From positions 42,228,909-42,256,408 of the forward strand of contig CM060317.1 of NCBI GenBank assembly GCA_030674155.1: a stretch of 27,500 bases of DNA, read 5' to 3'. Source of the stretch: Stramonita haemastoma. Its lineage: Eukaryota; Mollusca; Gastropoda; Neogastropoda; Muricidae. Positions 10,356-19,836 of the stretch are shown piece after piece. Below the pieces are notes generated by a model that did not search any database, was not told the DNA's origin, and saw only the letters and a program-made list of their open reading frames with translations. Position 1 is the stretch's first letter, and each line of letters starts with the position of its first letter. The position numbers and the translations under genes were made by a program.

Positions 10356-11308
10356 ATGTCCTCATGGCGACCCGCAACAAAACAGATGTATGATGTGTAC
10401 ATACGAAAGTGGGAGAGGTATGCGTGTGAGCAACAAGTGGATTCAGTTTTACCCGCCTCTAGCCACAGCTGTAAATTTTCTGGCATCGCTGTTGAAAGAG
10501 GGATATTGTTGAAAGAGGGATATTCTTATAGCACTGTGGGCACCGCTCGTTCTGCGCTAAGTTGTTTTCTCTGCAACTATGAAGGGGCAACGTTTGGTCA
10601 ACACGAACTTGTAAAAAGATTTATGAAGGGTGTGTTCGAAAGAAAACCACCACTACCAAAGTATCACCACACTTGGGATGTAAATATTGTGCTGAAAATG
10701 TTAGAAACATGGATTCCAGTGCAAAACCTGACGTTCAAGGAACTGACAATGAAACTTGTGATGTTAATTGCCCTTCTGTCGGGTCAGAGGTGTCAAACTA
10801 TTGCTGCTTTGGACATTGACAATATGCTACTTTCAAGGGAAAAGTGTGTTTTTTATGTAAATAGATTATTAAAACAGTCAAGAAGAGGAGCCCATCAATC
10901 ACCCATTGAACTCATGGCTTTTGTGGAAAAAGAGGCTTTGTGTGTAGTTCACACTTTGAAAGAATACCTGAGACGGAGCAAAGAACTGAGGGCTCAGAAT
11001 GCTACCCGACATTTGTTTATCACTCTCCAAGCACCGCACCGAGGGGCCACTAGCGATACCATACCATCGCGCGCTGGCTGAAGTGGACGATGGAGAGGGC
11101 AGGCATAGACATTACACGCTTCACGGCACACAGTACGAGGTCAGCCAGTACTTCCACTGCTAAACTTGCAGACGCTCTGATTAACATCATCATGAAAGCA
11201 GCTGGATGGACAAATGATTCCACGTTTGCTAAGTTTTATAATAAGAAGACGGGGCCAACACTGACCATGGGCCAATCCATCATGGAGAGATTCCTACAAC
11301 AAAAATAA
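10356..11308 (+). pseudogene. DIRS-like tyrosine recombinase, frameshifted
   Basis: Integrates the circular DNA copy by strand exchange through a 3'-phosphotyrosine. It follows the polyprotein by 19 nt. The core-binding part has WRPATKQMYDVYIRKWERY and SYSTVGTARSALSCF. The catalytic part has R145 (SGQRCQTIAALD) in the first frame, then after a break near 11060 HSTR (His14, Arg17 of the second frame), AGWTNDSTF and FYNKK with the nucleophile Tyr, so all catalytic positions survive. Two short tandem duplications are visible. A 17-bp one at 10490-10523 compensates an earlier single-base shift near 10454, so about 17 residues are read out of frame. A 5-bp one at 11056-11065 (atacc twice) causes the frame break. 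Removing the latter reads DTIARWLKWT through the junction. Confidence 0.88.
10490..10523. repeat. 17-bp tandem duplication inside the recombinase ORF
   Basis: tgttgaaagagggatat occurs twice in tandem (10490-10506 and 10507-10523). Confidence 0.97.
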
Positions 11309-11373
11309 GGTAGGACAGTTTCTTGTTTACATGTGGTGGATGTGTTTGTCTCGAGAACACTGTGGCTCTAAAA

Positions 11374-11506
11374 TCTCATGTGCATATAGTGGAAGGATGC
11401 AGGAAATGAGCAAGAATTAAATACAACAAAGCGAGACTTACCTGGTAAGGTGAAGCTGGTTGTAAATTCTTGCAAATTTATTGTAGACCGGAACAGAGTG
11501 CACATG
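11374..11506. repeat. Internal complementary region (ICR) of the DIRS-like element
   Basis: First half, 11374-11414, is the reverse complement of the left terminus 6950-6990 (1 mismatch). Second half, 11415-11506, is the reverse complement of the right terminus 11770-11861 (2 mismatches). The two halves meet exactly at the inferred circle junction aatt/cttgctc. In DIRS1 the ICR is thought to template joining of the two ends to make a full-length circle. Confidence 0.93.
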
Positions 11507-11744
11507 CCCACCCCTAAAATGGTCTGCATGCATACCATGCAAGTAAAATGAAATGCATACCATGCAAATGAACCAAATACCACTTTGTGGAATTTTGATC
11601 TAGAACTGACAACAGTGTTCTGCACACCGTGCATCAGTAAGACATCCCACCCTTTCAAAATGATAATAATGATAACAATATTTATAAAATATTTAATGTT
11701 CCTGTTATAGTATGACACAGTGTTCTCTCGAGGCTCTAAAAACT
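11507..11744. other. Spacer between ICR and right terminal repeat
   Basis: Non-coding. It contains a 15-bp direct repeat atgcataccatgcaa at 11528-11542 and 11553-11567, then A/T-rich sequence, then cacagtgttctctcgag (11716-11732) plus gctctaaaa (11733-11741). The last two are an inverted-then-direct echo of 11350-11373. Confidence 0.7.
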
Positions 11745-11861
11745 GACAGTAGGGGCTGCGCGCGGTTCTCATGTGCACTCCGTTCCGGTCTACAATAAAT
11801 TCGCAAGAATTTACAACCAGCTTCACCTTACCAGGTAAGTCTCGCTTTGTTGTATTTAATT
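11745..11861. repeat. Right terminal region of the DIRS-like element
   Basis: Positions 11745-11777 are inverted relative to the left terminal region (ends near 7012). Positions 11770-11861 are mirrored in the ICR. The element ends at ATT 11859-11861, directly followed by the interrupted LINE. Confidence 0.9.
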
Positions 11862-13250
11862 ATATAGCATCTTATAAGCTCTGCTTGGCAGTCTATGATT
11901 TTCCAGTCTCATTATCCTAAGCCAGTACGTAATGCATTTCACATAAGAATTAAGATATATCGGATATCTTCCAACTTCTCCATAAATAAGATCATTAGGA
12001 GTTTGATTATCAACATTCATAAAACGTTTCATGGCAAACAAATGAAGCCTTTCAATCTGATTGCCGTTTTCAAAAGCCCATATTTCGGCACCATACTGTA
12101 AAATAGATTGAACCTGAGAATCAAACAATTTTACAAATACTTTCAATGAACTGCAATCAAGTCTATAAATAACTCTGAGAATAACAAGTACTGCTCTTTT
12201 TGCTCTATTCATTAAATCCTGGCATGCAAAAGTAAAACTTAGTCTAGTTGAAAAAAATATTCCAAGATATTTATAAACATTTACTACTTTAATAATTTCA
12301 GTATTGTATTTCCAATGCTCATGACTAGCTAGATATCCCCCCTTCCGAAAGACAATAATATTTGTTTTCTCCATATTAAATTTTACCTTTAACTCCAATC
12401 TTGTTGCTGTATGATACAAACTGTTCATCTGTCTTTGTAAGCCTACGACAGTTGTTGATATCAAAATGATATCATCAGCAAAAAGTAACACAAATAGTTC
12501 TATCACATCTAAAGTAACTCCATGCTTTCCATTTTCAATAATTTCTAAGGCAAGATCATTGACAAATAACGAGAACAATATCGGACTACACACATCTCCT
12601 TGCTTTACACCCCTTGTACAGTTCACAAAGTCAGATAATGTTGCTCCATTTCTCACTCTAGCCTTTACTTCTCTGTACATACTTTGTATACATCTGTGTA
12701 GTTTTCCTCTAACTCCATTTTTTAATAAAATAGGCCATAACAAATTTCTAGAAACAGAATCAAAAGCTTTTTGAAAATCCACAAAAGCAACATATAATTT
12801 ATGGTTATGTGCAAATTGCTTTTGAACAGCAGCTAACAAAGTAAACATATGATCTACTGTGCTATAATCCTTCTTGAATCCAGCTTGGTATTCGCCTGTA
12901 ATATTATGTGTCATTACCCATTCCTGTAGTCTATTATTAACAACTGAACTATATATCTTACTCGCTATATTACACAGAGATATTCCTCGATAGTTGTTTG
13001 TGTCATTTACATTTCCTTTCTTAAACAGTGGCAGAATGATGGATTCCACCCAACCCTCTGGATAGATGCCGTTATCAAACAAATGGTTAAATAATTTTAC
13101 TAACAATTTTAACACGTATTTACCTGAATATTTGAAAAACTCACCTATCAAGCCATCAGGACCTGCTGATTTACCGTTTTTTAATTTTCCAACTGCTACA
13201 ATTATTTCCTGTGCTGTTATAGGGCTATCTAACAATGCATCTCCCTCCCC
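11862..13250 (-). pseudogene. Copy A1 ORF2, reverse transcriptase segment
   Basis: Minus strand, uninterrupted for about 460 codons: SPITAQEIIVAVGKLKNGKS, AGPDGLIGEFFKYSG, NNYRGISLCNIASKIYSS, EYQAGFKKDYST, VDFQKAFDSVSRNLLWPIL, GVKQGDVCSPILFSLFVNDL and the catalytic FADD (12471-12482). Thereafter come IIVFRKGGYLAS, YKYLGIFFSTRLSF, QYGAEIWAF and LIYGEVGRYPIYLNSYV. It is clearly homologous to copy A2 (24000-27439) but diverged, so they are related subfamilies. The endonuclease is missing: an internal deletion joins ORF1 to RT near 13235-13260. At 11862 it is cut by the DIRS-like element and resumes at 6949. L1/Tx1-like placement rests on ORF1 type and the C-terminal knuckle and is moderate. Confidence 0.88.
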
Positions 13251-13642
13251 TCTCTTCTCACATTGTCAAGTTTGCTGTTTATGTCCGACCTCATATCTGC
13301 TAGCATTTCTTTCACTGAAGTGTCTTCCCAGTTTTTCTCACCTGCTGCCTGCCCACTACTGCTTGTCCGTCGCTGTCCTCCACTTCTCAGAGTTGTCTGC
13401 TTCATGGGGTCTGGCTTTGGAGGGCCAGAATTCAGTTCGATGTCTCCACACTGATGGATTAAATTGCCCATGTAGAGCAGAAAGAGGAGCACACCAGTCA
13501 TAGCACCGTCACACCCGGTCCGTAATGTCAACACGCGTAAAAACATGGCAGCTTTGAATTTCACCCGCTTCAGCATGTAAGCCTGGTAAACGGGCAAAAA
13601 CCCACCGCACACCGACCGAAACACTATCGGGGAAACCGGCAT
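13251..13642 (-). pseudogene. Copy A1 ORF1, N-terminal fragment with damaged 2A-like motif
   Basis: I choose the ATG at 13640-13642 because the context cactatgccg and the protein start MPVSPIVFRSVCGG align with MPQDSLTFRAVCGR of copy A2; an upstream in-frame ATG at 13664-13666 also exists. Next come a basic segment (MLKRVKFKAAMFL), a hydrophobic stretch (AMTGVLLFLLYMGNLIH) and CGDIELNSGP (Asp-to-Pro at 13444-13421). The 2A consensus is DxExNPGP; here Ser (tct) replaces the first Pro (cct), which should abolish ribosome skipping. A spacer and the beginning of a coiled-coil-like helix follow until the internal deletion at about 13251, so the RRM-like and C-terminal parts of an L1-type ORF1 protein are absent. 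Confidence 0.78.
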
Positions 13643-13766
13643 AGTGCACCAGCTACCCACAGGCACAATATCAGTACTTGAAGATGACTATAAATAGTCC
13701 AATTTGACAAAAAATACCAGAGCTCGTGAACTCACACCTGTTCTTGACAAGTTCACCTTTGACCCC

Positions 13767-13768
<2 letters not shown>

Positions 13769-13851
<83 letters not shown>
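13769..13851. repeat. (GA)n microsatellite, 5' flank of copy A1
   Basis: GA tract of about 83 bp. On the minus strand it reads (TC)n followed directly by GGGGGG and the A1 leader. Confidence 0.98.
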
Positions 13852-13853
<2 letters not shown>

Positions 13854-14549
13854 GAAAAGATCAATATAAAAAAGAAAGACGAAAGAAAGGAAGAAAGAAA
13901 GAAAGGAAACAAGAGAGAAAGAAAAAAGTAAGAAAAAGAAGAAGAAAAAGGTGATATAAAAAAGATTATAAATGTTGGCAGATGCCAGAACAGAGAATCA
14001 TAATAAAACAACAAAAAGGAAACAGAACAAGAGAAAGAGCAAAACAAATAAAGCAAAACAAAAACTAAGAAAGAAAGAGATTGAACTTGCTTGATGAAGA
14101 CAGACAGGAAAAATGTCCTAACTAAACAAAAATAATAAAATCAACATAAAAGCAAACAATTTGTTTTTTAAAAAGCCATAAACGAAAGGGGAAGTGTACG
14201 AAGAATACAAAAGGGAGTAAAACGAATAGGCAAACCAAAACAAAATAAGATAGCACCCAAAAGTAAAGCAGAGAAAGTTGAAAAATAAAAACCCAGAAGA
14301 AAAACAAATACATTCCAAAATGAGCACACAGCGAATTTAAATGGCACATGTACAGAAAAATTGTTATGCATTAGACTTTGAAGTCAAGACAATAAAACAA
14401 TGAACAGCAAAAACCAAACAAACGACAAAAGTGACCCAAAAAAACATAGAGGGAAAAAAATTCACATGTAGAACGGAAACAGTGACAAAAAGTCACTGTA
14501 ACAAAGAATGAGACTCTATGAACAAATGAGGAATTCAAACAAGATATCC

Positions 14550-14551
<2 letters not shown>
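13852..14551. other. A-rich low-complexity spacer
   Basis: Strongly adenine-rich plus strand with degenerate GAAA and CAAAA units. The Phe/Leu/Ser-rich minus-strand frames are composition artefacts. I find no conserved motif. Confidence 0.7.
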
Positions 14552-14609
<58 letters not shown>

Positions 14610-14637
14610 TGTTGTTGTTGTTGTTGTTGTTGTTGTT
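14552..14637. repeat. (TG)n then (TTG)n microsatellite
   Basis: TG dinucleotides to 14608 followed by TTG triplets to about 14637. Confidence 0.98.
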
Positions 14638-14879
14638 CTTTTCTTCTTCAGTTTAATGTCTGTTCACATAAGTGATATTAGACAAAACAAAAACAAAAAA
14701 AACAAAAAACACCCAATGGTAGAAACAAAAAGTAAGTAAAAACACCAAAAGTGAACATTAAACCCTAAACAATCAATCAGAACTTTTTAGAAAAATAACA
14801 AAAGAGCACGAAATCAATGTCTCTGTCTGGTAAACAAGCTACTGACATGTTCATAAGCACTATACTAAACTGTCAATAG
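14638..14879. other. A-rich spacer, partly a LINE 3' UTR
   Basis: Non-coding. The part nearest 14880 is probably the 3' UTR of the minus-strand LINE whose stop is at 14906; its end is not determinable. Confidence 0.5.
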
Positions 14880-17800
14880 GACTCTTCTTCAGCGATAAGG
14901 CAAGTTCACACAGCAACACACAGTTGCTTAAAATTTTGTCCAGAGTTCTCACGTGTTATGGGAAGACACTGTTTTAAAACGGGACAGTCAAAAAGAATGT
15001 GACTGACTGAAATCGTCCCATCACATATGCAACGCACATTTTTAGCATACTTCGTTTGGAAGGCATTTAATTTAAGCCTATTTATGAGACAAATGACCAA
15101 TCTAAGACGCAATTTATCCAACCCAAAACGTACACAGAGAATATGATTAAGGTCAGAAAAGGAAACATGATGATGAGAAAATCCAGCGTCTTCTTGTTTT
15201 TTTTCTAACATGTTTCCAGCATGCATGTTCGATCAAAGTATAATTCTCATCGATAGACATTGGTATGTTCAAAGTATCAGTGCAATCAAAACGCATTGCC
15301 GCATTTTTAGCAGCTCTATCAACCTTTTCATTGAATACTGTTTTGCAATGAGAAGGTACCCAGCAAAAGGTGACATCAGTGCCTCTTAGGATTAGAAAAT
15401 GTATAAGATGTAATATTTCAGTGATAAGTTCTTGTCTTACTTTTGACCCGGAGTTTTTAAGGGATTGGAGCACTGATTTTGAATCAACACATAACACCAC
15501 CTTCACAATGGTCCTAGGAAAATCAAGTGAATAATTTAAAGCCATCAGAATGGCTGTCAGCTCTGCTGTGAAAATTGAGGTGATTTTTCCCAATGTGGTA
15601 CAGTTTTTCAACCTGTAATGAAGGAATGATGAAAGCTGCACCTCCTTCAATACCACTGAGTAGAGACCCATCCGTGTATATTTGAAGATGTGATGAGTAC
15701 TTGTTTATAATATGTTCTTTCACATAGGCGCTAAGAATATTACTTCCGTTATCTTTTTTTATAGATGGAGCATTCCAAATCAAATTGAGCTCTTTGAAGC
15801 TCCCATGATAGACAAGGAGATAATAGAGGTATAAGCTGTTGCACTTCTCTGGGATTAACTCCTGACTTTTCAAAAAGACCATTTGTGAAGGTGCTGATTG
15901 TGGTGAGTGAGCGGATATTTTTAGCTCTATTAGGAAATTGCTTGTCAGACTGAGTTCATCTTCTATATTATTTACAGTTGCTGAGCTTCTAAGAACGTAT
16001 TTTGCTACTGCTACCTCTCGATAGTCATCCAAAGGCAAAACTCCCACTTCCTTATATGTTCCCAAGGATGAAACATGGAAGGGTACTCGCAGGCAATGCG
16101 AAAAGCTTTACAGTCTATGCTTCTGAGTTTATCTAATAAATACTTTGGGGCATTAAAGAAGACTTCATGACCATATGTCAGACTAGAACGAACTGATGCC
16201 AATGACAGTGTTTTAAGACTGATACATCTTGAGCCCAATGCTGTTTGCTTACTACTTTAATAAAATTTAAGGTTTTTCTGGCTTTAGTTAATACATATTC
16301 AATATGGTAATTCCATGTCAGTTTTGAAGTAATATAAATATCCAGAAACTTTACCATTGGTTTGTATTCAAGGTGCCTATCCTGCATTTTGAAAGTAGGC
16401 AAACCCTCAGGGTCAGCCCCATTATTGAAGAGGACAATGTTGGTCTTCTCTGGAGACAACAGTAATCCATTTTCTGTCATATAAATACTAAGCTTATCAA
16501 GTTCAAGCTGGTAAGTTTTTCTAATGTAGCTTAACTGTCTCTTGGGGGTTACCTTTTTCATTGTTGTCTTCATCCACATGCACAGATCATCTGCATACTG
16601 AACGAGGACAACGTTATTTGACAGGGATTTTGGAAGGTCGTAAAGTAGAAAGTTAAAAAGATAAGGGGCGATAACAGATCCTTGTGGTATTCCCATTGTC
16701 AGAAATCTCGGGGTGGAATAGGTGTTTCCAATTTTAGCTTGAATGCTTCTGCCCCATAGAAAATTTTTACATAGAAGTACATGTTACCCGACAAACCAAT
16801 AGATTTAAGTTTAAAAAGTAATCTAGCATGCCAGACTTGATCATATGCTTTACATACATCGAAAAAAGTAGCAAGAACGTTTTTTTCTGCGGGCAAATTG
16901 GTGCTTGATATGTGTGGTTAGTTTTACCAGGTGATCTATACTGGATCTGTCTTTTCGAAAGCCTGCCTACTCAACAGGAAGTATTTTGTTTTTGTCACAG
17001 TAATGCACTAATCTGTTTAATATAATCCTTTCTATAAGTTTTCGTACGTGTGAAGTGAGTGGAATGGGCCTGTAACTATTTTTGTCTTCTTTGGGTTTTC
17101 CCTGTTTTAAAAAATGGAACTATGATAGACTGTTTCCACACCATGGGGAGCAAACCCTTAGCCCAGCATTGCTGAAATAGATCAGAAGCAATGAAATTCA
17201 GTTTTCTGGCAAATGTTTCATCATTTCGTTAGATACAGCATCTATTCCCACCGATGTTTTCTTATTGCTTACCGATTGGATAGCATCACTGACCTGCATT
17301 GTAATCGGAGCGTTTATTATATGTGAATTATCAGAGATGGGATCTTTATATGTATCTTTCTGCATTTCCGTACTTCTGAAGACAGTTTGTGCTTGAGAGA
17401 GACCTGCATCACAAAAGCTTCCCCTTTGTCTGAATTAGTAGGGAAGTCTTTATCTTTAGATTTAATTGGATAGATGGGTACTTGTACACCATGCTTCATG
17501 TCATTAAGCTTTTTCCATACTTTTTGCATGTCTTTATGACTACTAACCTCTCTATTACAAAAAGCAGACCAGAAATCTTTCTTAGCTTGAGTTATAACTC
17601 TGTCAGCCTCTTTATTAGCCCTCTTCAAAAGCACATGGTTTTCTGAGGATCTATGTCTCAAGTAGGCTTTGAACATTATTTTCTTTGTGTCTATTGCTTT
17701 CTGGCAGTTTCATTCCACCAAACGTTACTTGTGTGTTTTTTAGATTTCAAGGAAGAAAATTTGGGGATAGAATTATCAGCAGCCCTCAGAATACCTTTGT

Positions 17801-18634
17801 AAATCTGAGAAAAAATATGTCGATATCATCATCTTTTAAAGTGCTAGTCTCTTGCATTCTTAAGAGAGACTGAAACATATCCCAGTCAGCCTTGTTATAG
17901 TTATATTTTGAAACACAATCTTTGACGTCATTGTTTGGTCTGACTCATCATACAATGTCATAACAGCTGGTACATGGTCGCTTCCCAGGTGTCACTCTGC
18001 GTTTCCCATGTACAGTAAGGAACTAGAGTGGGAGAAATAAGGGACAGGTCAATAGCACTAGGTCTCTGACTAGAAATATCGGGGATTCTTGTGATACTGC
18101 CATCATTAAGCAGAAACAGAGAAGAATCCACTATATTTTCTACAAATCGTCTACTGGTGATGGATTGACAATTCTTGTCCCCAAAAGGGGAATGGGCATT
18201 AAAATCACCAGCGACGAGCCACTTGTCCCCTGACATTTGTAAAGAATGAACCCATTCTGTGTTCTCGTAATTGGGGCCTTTGGGCAAATACACAGAGACA
18301 AAATTCATCACGTTATCCTTGCTAAATTTTATTTGAGCAGCACACGTATATAAATTCTGGATGTTATTTGGCGCTGGTGAAACACACATTTTATAATCTA
18401 AACTTTCGTGCACATATAAGCTGTTTTGATTTTCGCACTGTGATCTACGTTTTCGGTCACAGGTGGATAGAAAAAATTCGATAGTTTGGGCAAATCGTGC
18501 CTGGTCACATTCAGTGACTGAAGCATGAGTACTTGATAACTGTTTGAGACAATATGCTGTTCTAGATAATGTAGGTTAGTATTAATAGATCTGCAATTCC
18601 ACAGCAGAATTTTTATCGTACGTACCTTACACAT
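14880..18634 (-). pseudogene. Decayed LINE ORF2: AP endonuclease, reverse transcriptase, RNase H, zinc knuckle
   Basis: Minus strand, in order. Endonuclease from 18634: KILLWNCRSINTNLHYLEQH, then after a shift near 18400 WLVAGDFNAHSPFGD and SAIDLSLIS, then SDHVPAVM in another frame near 17975. Linker 17676-17317. RT: RPIPLTSHVRKLIERII, an in-frame TAG just before AGFRKDRSS near 16963, FFDVCKAYDQVWH, IPQGSVIAPYLF, YADD (16586-16597) and LTWNYHI. RNase H: IYTDGSLL, FTAELTAILMAL, CVDSKSVLQSL and VPSHCKT...EKVDRAAKNA, so the four acidic positions are still readable. C-terminal knuckle: CICD...SHILFDC, stop at 14906. I count about nine frame breaks plus the stop. An RNase H domain after RT points to the I-like superfamily. 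The glutamate expected in the second endonuclease motif appears lost (MLQSLNV). Confidence 0.85.
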
Positions 18635-19022
18635 TATTGCTATTATGGTGAGACAGGTACACGATTCAGTACTAGAATTAAGGAATAATTACAACAATGA
18701 TAAAACTAAGTGAGTGTGAGTGTGTGTGAGCGTGCGTGAGTGTGTGCGCGTGTGTGCGTGCGTAAGTGTGCGTGTATGTGTGCGTGCGTGCCCGCACACG
18801 TGTATTTCTGAGCGTGCGTGAGAGTGTGTGCGTGTGTGTGGGTAGGGGTGGGGTATTTGATTGGACAAGGAACCCAAGTAATGGTCTAATACAGCAGAAT
18901 AAATTTTCGGTCTTTGAAAAGTAATAACTCAAAATAATAGGAATTTCCAAGTGACGGAATAGTTGTTCATCCAAATTTGCGGGCTAAATTACCGCAGAAT
19001 GTACAGCAAAAGGTTTGCTTGG
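18635..19022. other. Inter-ORF region containing a TG-rich microsatellite
   Basis: Positions 18709-18845 are an imperfect TG/CG-rich repeat (gtgtgcgtgcgtg type). The remainder shows no coding motif. It separates the esterase ORF1 stop (19023) from the start of the endonuclease ORF (18634), a plausible LINE inter-ORF gap. Confidence 0.7.
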
Positions 19023-19826
19023 CTAATACCAATCATCTAGGAAGGAATAAATGTTCTGCCATGGCCCCATACGATCTCGAGCACTAGGACGACGTTTGTA
19101 GAAGGGCTGGGATACCCTGGGTTGCTGTTGCGGGATCCTTCTCGTTTTCTTTGGCTTCTCCCAGAAGAGTCCCCTGACATGTCTGCCGATGTTTCCAGCC
19201 AGAATGCTGGCTCCCTTTGCAGTGGGGTGAAGGTCATCCTTCAGCGTTCTGAAGCCAGCATCAAAGTTGGTGTGGCTTAGCAGGGACACATTCTGGATGC
19301 CATACAGGTCAGCAGTTGTCAGAGCGTTGAAGACTTCTCTCTTCATGTTCAGCTGTGGATCTTTAACAGGAACAATTTTACTAACCACAACTTTCAGGCT
19401 GGGATGTTCCTTGACGATCTCCTTGATGGAGTCAGTAAACTGCTGACTACTTCCTTTGGGGTCAGTCTTTTTGATGTTGTTAATACCACAGTGGATCACC
19501 ACTGCGTCCAGCGGCTTCTCAGCAGAAGACTGCACTGCCCTAAAAGTTGGACAGACATCTTTTGTTGTAAAACATTTACGGAACTCCGCCTCAAAACCAT
19601 AAGAACGGCCCAGTCTTTTAGAGCTAACTCTGTTCAGTACAGAGTCATGAAGAATTCCTACTTGAGGAACGTCTGGTTCTTTTGCTGTCGAGGATGACTT
19701 CTTTTTCATGGAAGGTAGACACTTTACGTCATGAGAGTTCTTGACGTCATCTGTCTTAGGTTCTACACTTCTATTCTTGTTTTCAACTTTTTTTGACACC
19801 ACACTGGCAGACGATTTTTTTGGCAT
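19023..19826 (-). CDS. SGNH-hydrolase (esterase) domain ORF, probable LINE ORF1 C-terminal part
   Basis: An intact 267-codon minus-strand frame. SGNH blocks are visible: VGILHDSVLN (block I, residues 57-65, Ser62 in HDS where GDS is usual), VVIHCGINNI (block III, G-x-N, residues 109-118) and LKDDLHPTAKG (block V, Asp197 and His200). The N-terminus is Lys/Ser-rich and low-complexity; the C-terminus is basic and ends MGPWQNIYSFLDDWY. Esterase-type ORF1 proteins are established for CR1/L2-group LINEs (for example zebrafish L2), where they may act on membranes or RNP assembly. Here the next ORF on the same strand is a LINE ORF2 with RNase H. The ATG at 19826 is probably not the original start, because an insertion at 19837-20314 splits the gene from its upstream part. 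A domesticated or host esterase cannot be excluded. Confidence 0.72.
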   Translation of the reverse strand: MPKKSSASVVSKKVENKNRSVEPKTDDVKNSHDVKCLPSMKKKSSSTAKEPDVPQVGILHDSVLNRVSSKRLGRSYGFEAEFRKCFTTKDVCPTFRAVQSSAEKPLDAVVIHCGINNIKKTDPKGSSQQFTDSIKEIVKEHPSLKVVVSKIVPVKDPQLNMKREVFNALTTADLYGIQNVSLLSHTNFDAGFRTLKDDLHPTAKGASILAGNIGRHVRGLFWEKPKKTRRIPQQQPRVSQPFYKRRPSARDRMGPWQNIYSFLDDWY

Positions 19827-19836
19827 ACTATGGCCG

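Larger units (their letters stand above)
6950..11861 (+). mobile_element. Complete DIRS1-like tyrosine-recombinase retroelement, about 4.9 kb
   Basis: This has every hallmark of the DIRS1 group: a gag-like ORF, an RT/RNase H/methyltransferase-like polyprotein, a tyrosine recombinase in place of an integrase, inverted terminal repeats that differ in their outer parts, and an internal complementary region (ICR). ICR 11374-11414 is complementary to the left end 6950-6990 with 1 mismatch in 41. ICR 11415-11506 is complementary to the right end 11770-11861 with 2 mismatches in 92. The element sits inside copy A1 without a conventional target duplication; both junctions share ATT (6947-6949 and 11859-11861). 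Gag and recombinase carry small frameshifts, while the RT polyprotein is intact. Low divergence between ends and ICR suggests a fairly recent insertion. Confidence 0.93.
6236..13768 (-). mobile_element. Family A LINE, copy A1, internally deleted and split by a DIRS-like element
   Basis: One minus-strand LINE in two blocks, 13768-11862 and 6949-6236. Removing 6950-11861 restores a continuous reading frame: the RT block ends AYKMLY and the C-terminal block begins NLDISGKKTW, matching AYKMLMFLDQRG in copy A2. From 5' to 3' it holds a 126-nt leader starting at a (TC)n-GGGG junction, an ORF1 5' part with a damaged 2A-like motif, an internal deletion, the RT, a C-terminal CCHC knuckle, and a 3' UTR with AATAAA (rc of 6256-6261 region) and a short ATTCGT repeat. 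Both ends abut (GA)n on plus, that is (TC)n on the coding strand. The deletion removes most of ORF1 and the endonuclease, so the copy was non-autonomous before the DIRS insertion. Confidence 0.85.

Noticed and set aside
11090..11308. A separate small gene after the recombinase
   Set aside because: It carries the HxxR and Tyr motifs of the recombinase and joins it in frame when one copy of the 5-bp duplication is discounted.
11415..11861. An independent MITE with 92-bp inverted ends inserted behind the recombinase gene
   Set aside because: The left arm continues seamlessly into 41 nt complementary to the element's left terminus. The whole is explained by the DIRS internal complementary region plus right terminus.
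14118..14371. Phe/Leu-rich minus-strand frames resembling membrane proteins
   Set aside because: The region is A-rich on plus, so Phe and Leu codons arise from composition; three overlapping frames look alike.
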